Source of the DNA: Myxococcus stipitatus
Lineage (GTDB): Bacteria; Myxococcota; Myxococcia; Myxococcales; Myxococcaceae
Direction: 5' to 3'
Assembly (NCBI RefSeq): GCF_021412625.1
Contig: NZ_JAKCFI010000004.1
Coordinates: 310,001 to 374,000, forward strand
DNA: 64,000 bases
Shown: piece after piece, positions 27,574 to 37,022 of the stretch
Layout of the letters: every line of letters starts with the position of its first letter
Position numbering within the stretch: position 1 is the first letter of the stretch
Notes under the pieces: model-generated
Database searches by the model: none
Told to the model about the DNA's origin: nothing
Seen by the model: only the letters and a program-made list of their open reading frames with translations
Translations under genes and position numbers: made by a program

Positions 27574-28839
27574 ATGCGCGTCGAGCTGCTGTGTACGGGT
27601 GACGAACTGGTCACCGGCCTCATCACGGATACGAACAGTGCCTGGCTGGAAGCGCGCCTGTTCGACCTGGGCGTGAAGGTCGAGCGCGTGACGCTCGTGG
27701 GCGACGTGCGGCCCGACATCACCCAGGCGCTGCTGGAGGCCGCCTCCCGCGCGGACGTGGTCGTGGTGTCCGGCGGGCTGGGGCCCACCTCGGACGACTT
27801 CACCCTCGAGTGCGCGGCCGCGGCGGCCGGAGTCCCGCTGGAGGAGGACGCGCGGGTGCTCGGCTGGCTGCGCGAGCGGTATGCCGCGCGAGGGGCCCCC
27901 ATCAACCCGAGCGCCCTGCGCATGGCGCGCATCCCCCGGGGCGCCGAGCCGGTGCGCAATCCAGAGGGCTCGGCCCCTCTGGTCGCGCTCACGCTCGGCC
28001 GTTGTCGGCTGTTCTTCCTGCCAGGGGTCCCACGGGAGTTTCGCGCGCTGTCGGACGGCGTCGTGCTGCCGCGCATCCAGGCGGAGCTGGCGTCGCGGCC
28101 GGGGCGTGTCTTCCGCTCCTTCCGCTTGTTGCGCACGGTGGGCATCCCGGAGTCCGAGCTGGACCTGGCCGTGGCGCCCCTGGCTCCACTCCATCCGCGC
28201 GTGGTGTTCGGCTTCCGGACGCATGCGCCGGAGAACCACCTCAAGTTGATGGCGGAGGCCCTCTCCCAGGGGGAGGCCGACGCCGCGCTGGCCGGCGCCG
28301 AGGCCGACAGTCGTCGGGTGCTCGGCGCGCGGGTCTTCGGCGCGGACTCGGAGGAGTACGTCCCGGTTCTGCTCGGGCTGCTTCGTCGCGCGGGCGCCAC
28401 GCTGGCCACGGCGGAGAGCTGCACGGGAGGGCTCATCGCCCAGCGCATCACGGAGATAGCGGGGGCCAGCGACGTCTTCGTCGGCGGGGCGGTGGTGTAC
28501 GCGGAGAAGATGAAGTCCGCCTGGGTCGGCGTCCCGCCGGAGGTCCTCGCGCGTCATTCCGCCGTCTCCGCGCAGACGGCGCTCGCGATGGCCGAGGGAG
28601 TCCGGGCCGCGTGTGGCGCCACGTATGGCCTGTCCGTCACGGGATACGCGGGGCCGGGTGGAGGCACGCCCGAGGACCCCGTGGGCACCGTGTACTGTGG
28701 CCTCGCCGCGCCGGGGCTGCCCACCCGGGTGGACCGCCTGTCGCTTTCAGGGGACAGGGGCCGCGTGCGCCTCTTCGCTGCTTCCCATTCGCTGGAGATG
28801 CTGCGGCAGCACCTGCTGACCGTCGCCGCCCGCTCATGA
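27574..28839 (+). CDS. cinA: CinA-family protein (NMN deamidase / ADP-ribose pyrophosphatase type)
   Basis: The 421-residue product has the full two-domain CinA layout. The N-terminal MoaB/MoeA-like domain (residues 1-165) has LLCTGDELVTGLITDTNSAWL, VVVSGGLGPTSDDFTLE and FFLPGVPREF. The C-terminal PncC-like domain (from about 265) has LATAESCTGGLIAQRIT and SVTGYAGPGGGTPEDPVGTVY. In other bacteria such proteins deamidate nicotinamide mononucleotide and hydrolyse ADP-ribose. Here it could recycle NAD breakdown products. The stop overlaps the next gene's ATG by four bases (ATGA), so the two are translationally coupled, although no shared function is obvious. recA lies nearby but is not in the same operon. 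Confidence 0.93.
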   Translation: MRVELLCTGDELVTGLITDTNSAWLEARLFDLGVKVERVTLVGDVRPDITQALLEAASRADVVVVSGGLGPTSDDFTLECAAAAAGVPLEEDARVLGWLRERYAARGAPINPSALRMARIPRGAEPVRNPEGSAPLVALTLGRCRLFFLPGVPREFRALSDGVVLPRIQAELASRPGRVFRSFRLLRTVGIPESELDLAVAPLAPLHPRVVFGFRTHAPENHLKLMAEALSQGEADAALAGAEADSRRVLGARVFGADSEEYVPVLLGLLRRAGATLATAESCTGGLIAQRITEIAGASDVFVGGAVVYAEKMKSAWVGVPPEVLARHSAVSAQTALAMAEGVRAACGATYGLSVTGYAGPGGGTPEDPVGTVYCGLAAPGLPTRVDRLSLSGDRGRVRLFAASHSLEMLRQHLLTVAARS

Positions 28840-30335
28840 GCCGCTCCAAGTCCAAGCGACCCCATCCCACTCCCGCCGCTCCGGCGTCTTCCCCGTCCAC
28901 GAGCCCCGCCGCGGACGCCGTCACCAGCGCCTCCACCGAGGCCGCGGCTCCTCCCGTCGTCGCGGACGCGCCGCCCGTGGCGGAGGTCGCCGCGCCGGAG
29001 TCTCCGACTCCCCGCGCCAGCGCGAGCGGCGTGGCGTTGCGGCTGTGGCTGTCGGAGTACCGGGCGGAGGTGCTGCTCTTCGTGGTGGCCTTCGTGGTGC
29101 TCGCCAGCTTCAGCTCGCAGCGCTTCCTGCGCCAGAGCGCGGCGCCTCACTTCATCTACCAGGCCCAGGCGTGGGTGGAGGGGCGGCTGGACGTGGACCC
29201 CCAGGTGTTGCCCAACCTGGAGGACTGGGCCTGTGTTCGCGAGGTGGCTGGCGCGAAGGTCCGCTGCGAGGGCCGCCCCCTGCCCACGGACCGCTGGTAC
29301 GTGAGCTTCCCGTCGTTCCCGGCCGTCGTGATGCTGCCCTTCGTCGCGCTGCACGGCTACCAGTTCAACGACACGTCGTTCGGCGTCATCGTCGGCGCGC
29401 TGGCCGTGGCGCTCTTCTATTCGCTGCTGCGCTTCCTGGCGAAGGAGGGGGAGACGGCGAGGCGGCGCGACGAGAACGTCGTGCTCGCGCTGGTGCTGGC
29501 CTTCGGCACGCTGTTCTTCTACTGCGCCATCCGCGGCGAGGTCTGGTTCAGCGCGGAGGTCATGGGCGTGGCGTTGACGTGCCTGTACGTACGCAACGCC
29601 GTGGGGGCGCGTCGGCCGGTGCTCGCGGGTGTGTTCTACTCGATGGCGACGCTCACCCGCACGCCGCTGCTCTTCGCGGGCCTCTTCTTCGTGCTGGAGG
29701 CGCTGTGCCCCGGACCGGACGGTCGGCTGTCCCAGCTCAAGGCGCTGACACGGGATTGGAAGCCCGCCGCGCGCAAGCTGGGGCTCTTCGTCCTGGGCGC
29801 CGGGCCCCTGGCCCTGCTGGCCGCCGCCTACAATGTCTACCGCTTCGGCCGCCCGGGGGAGTTCGGCCACGCGTTCCTCTTCAACAACCGCGTCAACGTC
29901 GACATCGACCGCTGGGGGCTCTTCCACTGGGAATACCTGGGACGCAACCTGGAGGCCGCCTTCCTCAAGTTGCCGAGCCTGTCCACGTCGCCGCTGAAGC
30001 TCGGCTACGACCCGCACGGACTCACGCTGCTGCTGACGCTGCCGCTGCTCGTCTTCCTCGTGGTGCCGAAGCTGCGTCCGCGCCTGCACTGGCCCTTGTG
30101 GCTGACGGTGGCCATCTGCGCGCTGCCGGGGCTCTTCTACCAGAACACGGGGTACATGCAGTTCGGCTTCCGCTTCAGCCTGGACTACACGCCCTACCTG
30201 CTCCTGCTCTTCGCCGTCGGCGGCTGGTCGTTGCGCAACCGCGCGGTGATGGTGGCCGTGGCGGTGGGCGTGCTGGTGAACTTCTGGGGAGCCGTGGCGT
30301 TCCGCGGCTACACGGAGTTCGTCCGGAACTGGTAG
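28836..30335 (+). CDS. Polytopic membrane protein, possible glycosyltransferase-like
   Basis: The 499-residue product overlaps the cinA stop (ATGA). The first 65 residues are Pro/Ala/Ser/Thr-rich and cytosolic. About ten hydrophobic segments follow (for example AEVLLFVVAFVVLAS, VGALAVALFYSLLRFL, LAGVFYSMATLTRTPLL and LGLFVLGAGPLALLAAAY), with an extracytoplasmic loop after the first. The order of helices and the loop with FIYQAQAWVEGRLDVDP resemble ArnT/GT39-like mannosyl- or arabinosyltransferases. However, the Asp-Glu pair expected in the first loop cannot be placed with confidence. Function unknown. Confidence 0.8.
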   Translation: MSRSKSKRPHPTPAAPASSPSTSPAADAVTSASTEAAAPPVVADAPPVAEVAAPESPTPRASASGVALRLWLSEYRAEVLLFVVAFVVLASFSSQRFLRQSAAPHFIYQAQAWVEGRLDVDPQVLPNLEDWACVREVAGAKVRCEGRPLPTDRWYVSFPSFPAVVMLPFVALHGYQFNDTSFGVIVGALAVALFYSLLRFLAKEGETARRRDENVVLALVLAFGTLFFYCAIRGEVWFSAEVMGVALTCLYVRNAVGARRPVLAGVFYSMATLTRTPLLFAGLFFVLEALCPGPDGRLSQLKALTRDWKPAARKLGLFVLGAGPLALLAAAYNVYRFGRPGEFGHAFLFNNRVNVDIDRWGLFHWEYLGRNLEAAFLKLPSLSTSPLKLGYDPHGLTLLLTLPLLVFLVVPKLRPRLHWPLWLTVAICALPGLFYQNTGYMQFGFRFSLDYTPYLLLLFAVGGWSLRNRAVMVAVAVGVLVNFWGAVAFRGYTEFVRNW

Positions 30336-30354
30336 GCCCTCCTGTCGCGAGGGC
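30336..30354 (+). terminator. Short hairpin after the membrane-protein gene
   Basis: GCCCTC (30336-30341) pairs with GAGGGC (30349-30354), loop of 7, immediately after the stop. It is followed by TTGAAT rather than a T-run. Confidence 0.4.
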
Positions 30355-30393
30355 TTGAATCCCGCGCGTCCCACGCGCAGATAGAACGTCGCC

Positions 30394-30903
30394 ATGCAAC
30401 CTCCCACCGGACAGCCCCCTCCGGGCAAGCGTTGGCACACCCGCGAGGACAGCGGCATCCGCCTCGATGCCTCCCTGCGCTGGTGGCATGACGACGAGCC
30501 CATCCTCCATCCGAAAATCATCGAGCTCTTCAATGCCTCGCTCGTCCTCGACGACGCGGGCCGCTACCAGCTGCGCATCGGGAATGACTGGTGCTTCGTG
30601 CAGGTGGCGGACGCGGCCTACGAGGTCCGCACGGTCGATGTCACCCCGGACGAGCGCGTCTCCATCCGCTTGAGTGACCGCACCGCCGAGGCGCTGGACC
30701 CCACCTCCCTGCTGGTGGAGTCCGACGGCGTGCTCGCCTGTCGCGTGAAGCAGGGGAGGGCCAAGGCGCGCTTCTCCCGCGATGCGCAGTACCAGCTCGG
30801 CCAGCTGCTGGAGCAGGGACCCGACGGCGGCCTCCTGCTGTGCGCTGGCGAGCGGCGGCTCCCCGTGGCCCTCTCCCTCGACGCGCTCGCCGCGTCCGTC
30901 TAG
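30394..30903 (+). CDS. DUF1285-like protein
   Basis: A 169-residue soluble protein. The stretch with [18 protein letters not shown], followed by [31 protein letters not shown], matches the layout of DUF1285. In that family a small beta-rich domain is built around a W-x-H-x-G/D-E-P-I motif. No catalytic residues are known for the family. The last bases of the gene overlap the convergent recA stop by four bases. ATG start; Pro/Gly-rich first dozen residues. Assignment to DUF1285 is from remembered pattern, not from a search. Confidence 0.7.
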   Translation: MQPPTGQPPPGKRWHTREDSGIRLDASLRWWHDDEPILHPKIIELFNASLVLDDAGRYQLRIGNDWCFVQVADAAYEVRTVDVTPDERVSIRLSDRTAEALDPTSLLVESDGVLACRVKQGRAKARFSRDAQYQLGQLLEQGPDGGLLLCAGERRLPVALSLDALAASV

Positions 30904-31931
30904 GCCGCCGCGGCTTCCGCCGGAGCCGTGGGGTAGGGGAGCGGCGGGATTCCCGCGAGCTCACGGCCCAGGGCCTCCATCGCCTCGGGGTGTTCGCGCA
31001 GCCACTCCGTCGCGCGCTCCCGTCCCTGACCGATGCGCTCGCCCCGCAGGCTGAAGTGGCTGCCGGACTTCTCGATGAGGCCCGTGGCCACGCCCAGGTC
31101 CAGCACCTCGCCCGCGCGGTGGATGCCGCTGCCGTACAGCAGGTCGAACTCCGCCTCCTGGAAGGGCGGCGCCAGCTTGTTCTTCACCACCTTCACCCTC
31201 GCGCGCGAGCCCACCACCGCGTCCCCGTCCTTGAGGTTGCCCGTGCGGCGAATCTCCATCCGGACCGACGCGTAGAACTTCAGCGCGTTGCCACCCGTGG
31301 TGGTCTCCGGGTTGCCGAACATCACCCCGAGCTTCATGCGGATCTGATTGATGAAGACGATGCACGCACCCGAGCGGCTCACCGCGCCGGTGAGCTTGCG
31401 CAACGCCTGGCTCATCAGCCGCGCCTGGACGCCCATGTGCGCGTCCCCCATCTCCCCCTCGATTTCAGCCCGGGGCACCAGCGCCGCCACCGAGTCCACC
31501 ACGATGAGGTCCACCGCCCCCGAGCGCACGAGCTGCTCCGTGATTTCCAGCGCCTGCTCCCCCGTGTCCGGCTGCGCCACCAGCAGCTCCTCCACGCGCA
31601 CGCCCAGCTTGCGCGCGTAGGAGATGTCGAGCGCGTGCTCCGCGTCGATGAACGCCGCCACGCCGCCGGCGGCCTGCACCTGGGCGATGGCGTGCAGCGT
31701 GAGCGTCGTCTTGCCGGACGACTCGTTGCCGAACACCTCCACCACGCGGCCCCGCGGATAGCCGCCCACGCCCAGCGCCCGGTCCAGGCCCACCGAACCC
31801 GAGGAGATGACCGAGACCTTCTGCTCCTGCGCGTCGCCTCCCAGCGTCATCACCGCGCCACGTCCGAACTGCTTCTCGATGGACGCCACCGCCGCCGCCA
31901 CCGCCTTCAGCTTCTCCGTCAGCTTGCTCAT
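30900..31931 (-). CDS. recA: RecA recombinase
   Basis: A DNA-dependent ATPase that pairs homologous strands and triggers LexA autocleavage. The 343-residue product has the RecA core, Walker B ([12 protein letters not shown]) and the L2 loop [15 protein letters not shown]. The Walker A box reads GNESSGKT (residues 68-75) where most RecA proteins have GPESSGKT. The ATG at 31931 ([11 protein letters not shown]) has GGGAGA just upstream; a longer frame upstream has no homology. No LexA-type SOS box is obvious. Myxococci carry two recA paralogues; the size here fits the shorter one, but which it is cannot be decided from this sequence. The gene converges on and slightly overlaps the DUF1285-like gene. 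Confidence 0.96.
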   Translation of the reverse strand: MSKLTEKLKAVAAAVASIEKQFGRGAVMTLGGDAQEQKVSVISSGSVGLDRALGVGGYPRGRVVEVFGNESSGKTTLTLHAIAQVQAAGGVAAFIDAEHALDISYARKLGVRVEELLVAQPDTGEQALEITEQLVRSGAVDLIVVDSVAALVPRAEIEGEMGDAHMGVQARLMSQALRKLTGAVSRSGACIVFINQIRMKLGVMFGNPETTTGGNALKFYASVRMEIRRTGNLKDGDAVVGSRARVKVVKNKLAPPFQEAEFDLLYGSGIHRAGEVLDLGVATGLIEKSGSHFSLRGERIGQGRERATEWLREHPEAMEALGRELAGIPPLPYPTAPAEAAAA

Positions 31932-32162
31932 CGTCTCCCTCGCCGCCCTTGCTCGTGGATGTGCTGTGCGCCTGCGCGGCCCGTGGGGCGCGCCAGCGCG
32001 CATCGACGGGGAGGCAGAGCAACGGCCATGCCCACGCGCGCCCAGTCGCGGGTGGGGCACGAGGAGCGTCCGGACCTGGAGCGAGGGGTCCCGAATCGCG
32101 GAGGCAGTGGCGCCCCGGCGCCTGACCTCGGGAGCGCGCGGAGGAGGCGTGCGTCGGGGCGG

Positions 32163-32972
32163 TCAGCCCGGCTGCGTCTCGAGGGAGGCCAGCGTGGCCT
32201 CGGAGTCGGTGGCGGACTGCGGGGCCGGAGCGGGGACCTCGCTGGCGCCGCCGATGTCTCGATGCAGCCGCGACATCGCGTCGTGGACGCGTGCCATGAG
32301 CGCGTCGCGACCCTCCGTCTTCAGGCCCTTCGTCTCGATGGGCTGGCCCACCTTCACGCGGATGACGCCGCGGTGGAAGAGGAACGAGCCCACGGGGAAC
32401 ATCCGCCCCGAGCCCTCGATGGCCACCGGGACGATGGGCACCTGGGCCTCCAGCGCGAGCATGAAGGGCCCCTTCTTGAAGGGCAGCAGGCGCCCATCCT
32501 CCGACCGCGTGCCCTCCGGGAAGGCCAGGATGCTCGCCCCCTCGCGGATGCGCTCACCCGCCTTTTTCAGGCTGGCCAGGGCCTGCGTGTGGCGCGAGCG
32601 GTCGACGAAGATCATCCCCGTCATCGACATGTACTGGCCGAGGAACGGCACGTAGCGAAGCACGTGCTTGGCGACGAAGCGCAGATTGACCGGCAGCGCG
32701 GCGAAGGCACAGGGGATGTCCAGCGCCGACTGGTGGTTCATCAGGAAGATGTGGGGCCGGCTCCAGTCGATGTCCGGCAGCGGCTCCACCTCCATCCGCG
32801 AACCGTTGATGCGCCAGTGCATCGGCGCCCAGAACCGCCGCGCCATCATCAGCGCCACGTCCCCGTTGCGAGTGAGCACCATCGCCACTCCCGCCAGGCT
32901 TATCCAGAACGCACCCCAGAGCATCAGGAAGAGGGCCTGGAACACGGTGAGCAGGAGATGGAGGAGCTTCAT
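32163..32972 (-). CDS. 1-acyl-sn-glycerol-3-phosphate acyltransferase (PlsC family)
   Basis: The product is 269 residues with an N-terminal membrane helix (about 5-33). The acyltransferase motif HX4D reads HQSALD (His80, Asp85). The second motif is FPEGTRS (residues 151-157), and VPIVPVAIEGSGRMFP matches the later block. It should acylate lysophosphatidic acid to phosphatidic acid at the inner membrane, feeding the pssA and plsY steps also encoded in this window. A roughly 30-residue Ala/Pro/Ser tail follows the core. Myxobacteria have several PlsC paralogues, so the exact substrate is open. It lies 231 bp upstream of recA on the same strand. Confidence 0.9.
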   Translation of the reverse strand: MKLLHLLLTVFQALFLMLWGAFWISLAGVAMVLTRNGDVALMMARRFWAPMHWRINGSRMEVEPLPDIDWSRPHIFLMNHQSALDIPCAFAALPVNLRFVAKHVLRYVPFLGQYMSMTGMIFVDRSRHTQALASLKKAGERIREGASILAFPEGTRSEDGRLLPFKKGPFMLALEAQVPIVPVAIEGSGRMFPVGSFLFHRGVIRVKVGQPIETKGLKTEGRDALMARVHDAMSRLHRDIGGASEVPAPAPQSATDSEATLASLETQPG

Positions 32973-33119
32973 GGCACGGAGTCGGAGGGGACCCCGAGTC
33001 TTTCACTTGACGCGGCGCGTTGTCATGCGATTTCCACCTGGGAAGGGAGCGCTCGGCGCGCCGGTCGGTCGATGGCGCTTCGCGTTGAAGTTCGGAAGGG
33101 GCGGCATGACCTTTCGGGC

Positions 33120-34502
33120 GTGAAGACTCCACGCGAAGACACGCCCCATGTGGTCATCCTCGGCGGAGGGTTCGCCGGGCTCCAGGCCGCCCGCCGGCTG
33201 GCCAGGGGGCCGGTGCGGGTCACCCTGGTCGACCGCCACAACCACCACCTCTTCCAGCCGCTGCTGTACCAGGTGGCCACCGCGACGCTGAGCCCCAGCG
33301 AAATCGCCGCGCCGCTGCGGGCCATCGTCGGCCCGAGCGGCGTGTCGGTGCTCCTGGCGGACGCGACGGGCATCGACCCGGAGCGCAAGCGCGTGCTGCT
33401 GTCGGACGGAGAGCTTGGGTACGACTACCTCGTCATCGCCACGGGCGCGACGCACTCGTACTTCGGCAACGACCAGTGGGAGCAGGTGGCGCCGGGCCTG
33501 AAGTCCATCGAGGACGCGGTGGAGATTCGCCGTCGCGTCCTGCTGGCCTTCGAGCTGGCGGAGCGCGAGACGGACCCGCGCGTCCGTCGTGCGCTGCTCA
33601 ACTTCGTCATCATCGGCGGGGGGCCCACGGGCGTGGAGCTGGCGGGGGCCCTGGCGGAGATCAGCCGCAAGTCGTTGCCGGGCGACTTCAAGAACATCGA
33701 CCCGCGCCAGGCGCGCATCATCCTCGTCGAGGGCTTGGGCAAGGTGCTCCCCGTCTACCCGGACGACCTCACGGACACGGCCCGGCGCACGCTGGAGAAG
33801 CTGGGCGTGGAGGTCCGTACGGGCGCGCGGGTGACGAACATCGACTCGACGGGGGTCTACATCGGCACCGAGCACCTGGAGTCGCGCACGGTGTTGTGGG
33901 CCGCGGGGGTGGCCGCGTCCCCGCTGGCGCGCTCGCTCGGCGTGCCGCTGGACCGCGCGGGCCGCGTCACGGTGACGCCCGAGCTGACGGTGCCGGGCCA
34001 TGACGACATCTTCGTCGTGGGCGACCTGGCGTCGCTCAAGCAGGAGGATGGGACGCCCGTTCCGGGGCTCGCGCCCGCCGCCATGCAGGAGGGGAAGCAC
34101 GCAGCGAAGAACATCTTCCACCAGCTCCGCGGCGAGCCCATGACGCCTTTCAAGTATTGGGACCGGGGCTCCTACGCGGTCATCGGGCGCGGCCACGCGG
34201 TGGGCATCGCGTTCCGTCGGTTCAAGCAGTCCGGTCTCCCCGCTTGGCTGGCCTGGTTGTTCATCCACCTCACCTTCCTCATCGGGTTCCGCAGCAAGCT
34301 GGCGGTGCTCCTCGACTGGGCATACTCGTATCTGACGTTCGGCAAGTCGGCGCGCATCATCACGGGGGTCGCGCCGAGGCTGGACCAGCTCGCCCGACCC
34401 ACGCTGGGAACGGGCGGCGCCTCCTCGCTCCCCACCGGCGAGACGCGGGAGCCCAGGCCGGCCCTGTCCCGCACGGAGCTGCCGACGTCCGTGCCGCATT
34501 GA
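33120..34502 (+). CDS. Type II NADH dehydrogenase (NAD(P)/FAD-dependent oxidoreductase)
   Basis: A single-subunit, non-proton-pumping NADH:quinone oxidoreductase on the inner face of the membrane. Motifs: FAD GxGxxG in VVILGGGFAGLQAA at the N-terminus, RHNHHLFQPLLYQVATATLSP (a type II NDH hallmark), LVIATGATHSYFG, NADH-binding FVIIGGGPTGVELAGALAE, and VGDLASL. The C-terminal amphipathic/hydrophobic helices (PAWLAWLFIHLTFLIGFRSKLAVLLDW) tether it to the membrane. Total about 460 residues from GTG 33120. An ATG at 33072 would add 16 residues that do not resemble the family; neither start has a strong ribosome-binding site. Converges on the comM gene, with 19 bp between stops. Confidence 0.92.
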   Translation: MKTPREDTPHVVILGGGFAGLQAARRLARGPVRVTLVDRHNHHLFQPLLYQVATATLSPSEIAAPLRAIVGPSGVSVLLADATGIDPERKRVLLSDGELGYDYLVIATGATHSYFGNDQWEQVAPGLKSIEDAVEIRRRVLLAFELAERETDPRVRRALLNFVIIGGGPTGVELAGALAEISRKSLPGDFKNIDPRQARIILVEGLGKVLPVYPDDLTDTARRTLEKLGVEVRTGARVTNIDSTGVYIGTEHLESRTVLWAAGVAASPLARSLGVPLDRAGRVTVTPELTVPGHDDIFVVGDLASLKQEDGTPVPGLAPAAMQEGKHAAKNIFHQLRGEPMTPFKYWDRGSYAVIGRGHAVGIAFRRFKQSGLPAWLAWLFIHLTFLIGFRSKLAVLLDWAYSYLTFGKSARIITGVAPRLDQLARPTLGTGGASSLPTGETREPRPALSRTELPTSVPH

Positions 34503-34521
34503 CGGTCGTCACCTGTCCGCT

Positions 34522-36153
34522 TCACGCCCCCTCCCGGTGGGGGCCGGCGTCCGAGGGCGCGCGCCATGGCGGGCTGGCGCCACGAGAGGGTGGGGCGCCT
34601 TCGGTGTTCGCGTGGAGCCAGCCCCGGCGGTCCAGGACGCGGCAGTCGATGGCGAGCTGCATGTCCACGTCCTCGATGCGCCCGTGGCCCTCCAGGTCCG
34701 CGCGGGTGAGCGCGAGCTTGAGCAGCCGGTCGTGGGCGCGCGCGGACAGCCCGTGGTGGCGCACCGCCAGCTCGAGCATCCGTTCCGCGCGAGGACTCAA
34801 CACGCAGTGTCGGCGCAGCAGGTGGGACGGGAGCTGTGCGTTGCAGTGCACGCCGGGCTCGTCGCGGAAGCGCTCACGCTGGCGCCGCCGCGCCGCCTCC
34901 ACGCGCTCACGGTAGTGACGGCTCGAGGGCTCCCGCGCTTCGGGGCTCGCCAGGTGGTGGTACTCCACCGGCCGCGTCTGCAGCGTGATGTCGACCCGGT
35001 CCAGTAGGGGGCCGCTGACGCGCGCGTGGTAGTCGAACACCCGGTGCTCGGGGCATCGGCAGGTGTGTCCGGGCACGTTGAAGTAGCCGCAGGGGCAGGG
35101 GTTCATGGCCGCCACCAGCATCACCTGGCAGGGATAGGTGATGTTCTGCGTGGCCCGGGCCAGGTGGATGACCCCTTCTTCCAGCGGCTGCCGCAGGACC
35201 TCCAGCACGTTCCTGCGGAACTCCGGCAACTCGTCCAGGAACAGCACGCCATGGTGGGCGAGCGACAGCTCCCCGGGGCGCGCGGTGGGGCCTCCGCCCA
35301 CGAGCCCCGCGTCGGAGAGGGTGTGGTGGGGCGCGCGGAACGGGCGCTCGCGGACCAACGCATGCCCGTCGCCCAGCAGCCCCAGCACCGAATAGACCTT
35401 CGTCACCTCCAACGCCTCGGCGAAGGTCATCTCCGGGAGGATGCCGGGCAGCCTCCGCGCCAGCATCGTCTTGCCCGACCCTGGAGGGCCGCACATCAGC
35501 ACGTTGTGGCCCCCCGCCGCCGCCAGCTCCAGCGCGAGCTTCAACTCCGGCTGTCCCCTCACGTCCGCCATGTCCGGGGTGGCGCCGGTTGGCTGCCGCG
35601 CGGACGCGGTGCCCGTGTCCCGGGCGAAGGGCGGGATGGGGCGCGTGCCCGTCAGGTGGTCCACCGCGTCCCGCAGGCTGCCCACCGGGTGCACGCGCAG
35701 CCCCTCCACGAGCGAGGCCTCGGCCGCGTTGGCCGCGGGCACCATGACCCCCTCGAAGCCCTTGTCCCTCGCCGCCACGGCCAGCGGCAGCACGCCCTTG
35801 ATGGGCTTGAGCGTGCCGTCCAGCGACAGCTCCCCGCCGAAGAGATAGCGGGCCAGGGGCCCATCCTCGAGCAGCCTCGCCGCCGCGAGCACTCCCAGCG
35901 CGATGGGCAGCTCGAACGCCACGCCGTCCTTGCGCAAATCGGCGGGGGCGAGGTTCACGGTGATGCGCTTCTGCGGCAGCTCGAAGCCCGTGTTCTTCAG
36001 CGCGGACACGACGCGCACCTTCGATTCGCGCACCGCGCCTTCTGGCAACCCCACCACGTTGAAGTAGGGGAGGCCGAGCGCCATGTCGACCTCGCACTCC
36101 ACCACCACCGCGTCGATGCCCATCAACGCCCCCGACCGCACCCTCGCCAGCAT
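34522..36153 (-). CDS. comM: YifB/ComM-family Mg-chelatase-like AAA+ protein
   Basis: The 543-residue product, from ATG 36153, has the N-terminal ChlI/Lon-like domain (VRSGALMGIDAVVVECEVD, and GLPYFNVVGLPEGAVRESKVR). An AAA+ ATPase follows with Walker A GPPGSGKTMLARRLPGILP and Walker B FLDELPEF. A Cys cluster reads CPCGYF and CRCPEHR. The C-terminal domain has LSARAHDRLLKLALTRADLEG. ComM is a helicase that drives branch migration during natural transformation in Gram-negative bacteria. Its ring form fits this sequence, and myxobacteria do take up DNA. A longer start at 36234 would add 27 unrelated residues. A tail of about 25 residues is poorly conserved in pattern. Confidence 0.92.
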   Translation of the reverse strand: MLARVRSGALMGIDAVVVECEVDMALGLPYFNVVGLPEGAVRESKVRVVSALKNTGFELPQKRITVNLAPADLRKDGVAFELPIALGVLAAARLLEDGPLARYLFGGELSLDGTLKPIKGVLPLAVAARDKGFEGVMVPAANAAEASLVEGLRVHPVGSLRDAVDHLTGTRPIPPFARDTGTASARQPTGATPDMADVRGQPELKLALELAAAGGHNVLMCGPPGSGKTMLARRLPGILPEMTFAEALEVTKVYSVLGLLGDGHALVRERPFRAPHHTLSDAGLVGGGPTARPGELSLAHHGVLFLDELPEFRRNVLEVLRQPLEEGVIHLARATQNITYPCQVMLVAAMNPCPCGYFNVPGHTCRCPEHRVFDYHARVSGPLLDRVDITLQTRPVEYHHLASPEAREPSSRHYRERVEAARRRQRERFRDEPGVHCNAQLPSHLLRRHCVLSPRAERMLELAVRHHGLSARAHDRLLKLALTRADLEGHGRIEDVDMQLAIDCRVLDRRGWLHANTEGAPPSRGASPPWRAPSDAGPHREGA

Positions 36154-36377
36154 GTCCCGCCCTCCCCACGCCACTCGCGGCGGGCAAGAGCAACCTCCGT
36201 ACCGGCACCGACCCGAGACGTGCGTTCCCTCCACCCAATCCCCAGGGATGGATGCCCATCCAGACCAGGGGTCGGGGATTCCAGGCTTATTGGATAAGTG
36301 AATCGGCCCCTAGCCAGGGCGGGCGGGACTTGGGTAGCTTGAGACGCGTCTGGGGACCGCAGGGGGAGATGACTCAC

Positions 36378-37022
36378 ATGGAGTCACAAGTCGTTCGAAG
36401 CCGCAGGCCGGTGCGCATTCGTCGTGCGGACATGAAGCGCGGGCAGCGGATGAAGGTCGCGTTCGCGGTGTTCCGCTTCTGCCTCTACGGCATGGTGGGC
36501 ATCAGCTCGGAGGTGTTCTTCTACAACCTGGTGCGGATCGCCCGGGACGTGCCGCTGCTGGGGACGCTGTTCCAGTTCCAATGGCAGGTGGATGACCGCC
36601 TGGGGCTCAACGCCATCTGGGACACCCCGGTCGTCACGGCCTACGGCCAGTGCTCGCTGTGGATGTTCCTCATCTACGGCGTGGCGTGCTTCTTCTTCGT
36701 GGAGCCCGTCTATCGCTGGATGCTCTATCAGCATGCCAGCCTGCGCGCCGTCGTCTACGGCTTCGGCATCCTGCTCTTCGAGGCCTTCAGCGGCGTGTTG
36801 CTGGAGCGGCTCACCGGCTACCGCATCTGGTACTACGCGGACGCGGGCGCCATCCTCTGGCAGATGACGTCGCTCTACATCCTCCCCATCTGGATGGTGA
36901 CGGGGCTCATCGCCGAGTTCATCTACAGGGAGCTGATGGACCCGGACCTCCTGGCGGCCTTGGAGTCGCCGCTGCCTGCCACGCCGGAGGAGACGGAGGC
37001 CTCGTTCCAGTTGATGCGGTAG
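36378..37022 (+). CDS. Polytopic membrane protein, weakly like ABC-transporter-type CmpB proteins
   Basis: About 214 residues with a basic N-terminus and five or six hydrophobic segments. They include FRFCLYGMVGISSEVFFYNLV, FLIYGVACFFFV, AVVYGFGILLFEAFSG and LYILPIWMVTGLIAEF. The sequence around LLERLTGYRIWYYAD resembles the arginine-tryptophan-tyrosine block of PF06541-type membrane proteins, but this is weak. The ATG at 36378 was chosen because GGGGGAG precedes it by nine bases; an in-frame ATG at 36369 abuts that box. The last 100 bp overlap the convergent DUF2378 gene. Divergent from comM across 224 bp. Confidence 0.78.
   Translation: MESQVVRSRRPVRIRRADMKRGQRMKVAFAVFRFCLYGMVGISSEVFFYNLVRIARDVPLLGTLFQFQWQVDDRLGLNAIWDTPVVTAYGQCSLWMFLIYGVACFFFVEPVYRWMLYQHASLRAVVYGFGILLFEAFSGVLLERLTGYRIWYYADAGAILWQMTSLYILPIWMVTGLIAEFIYRELMDPDLLAALESPLPATPEETEASFQLMR

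Noticed and set aside
30840-33119. Single huge plus-strand frame running into the NADH dehydrogenase
   Set aside because: It crosses recA and plsC on the other strand; homology begins only at about 33120.
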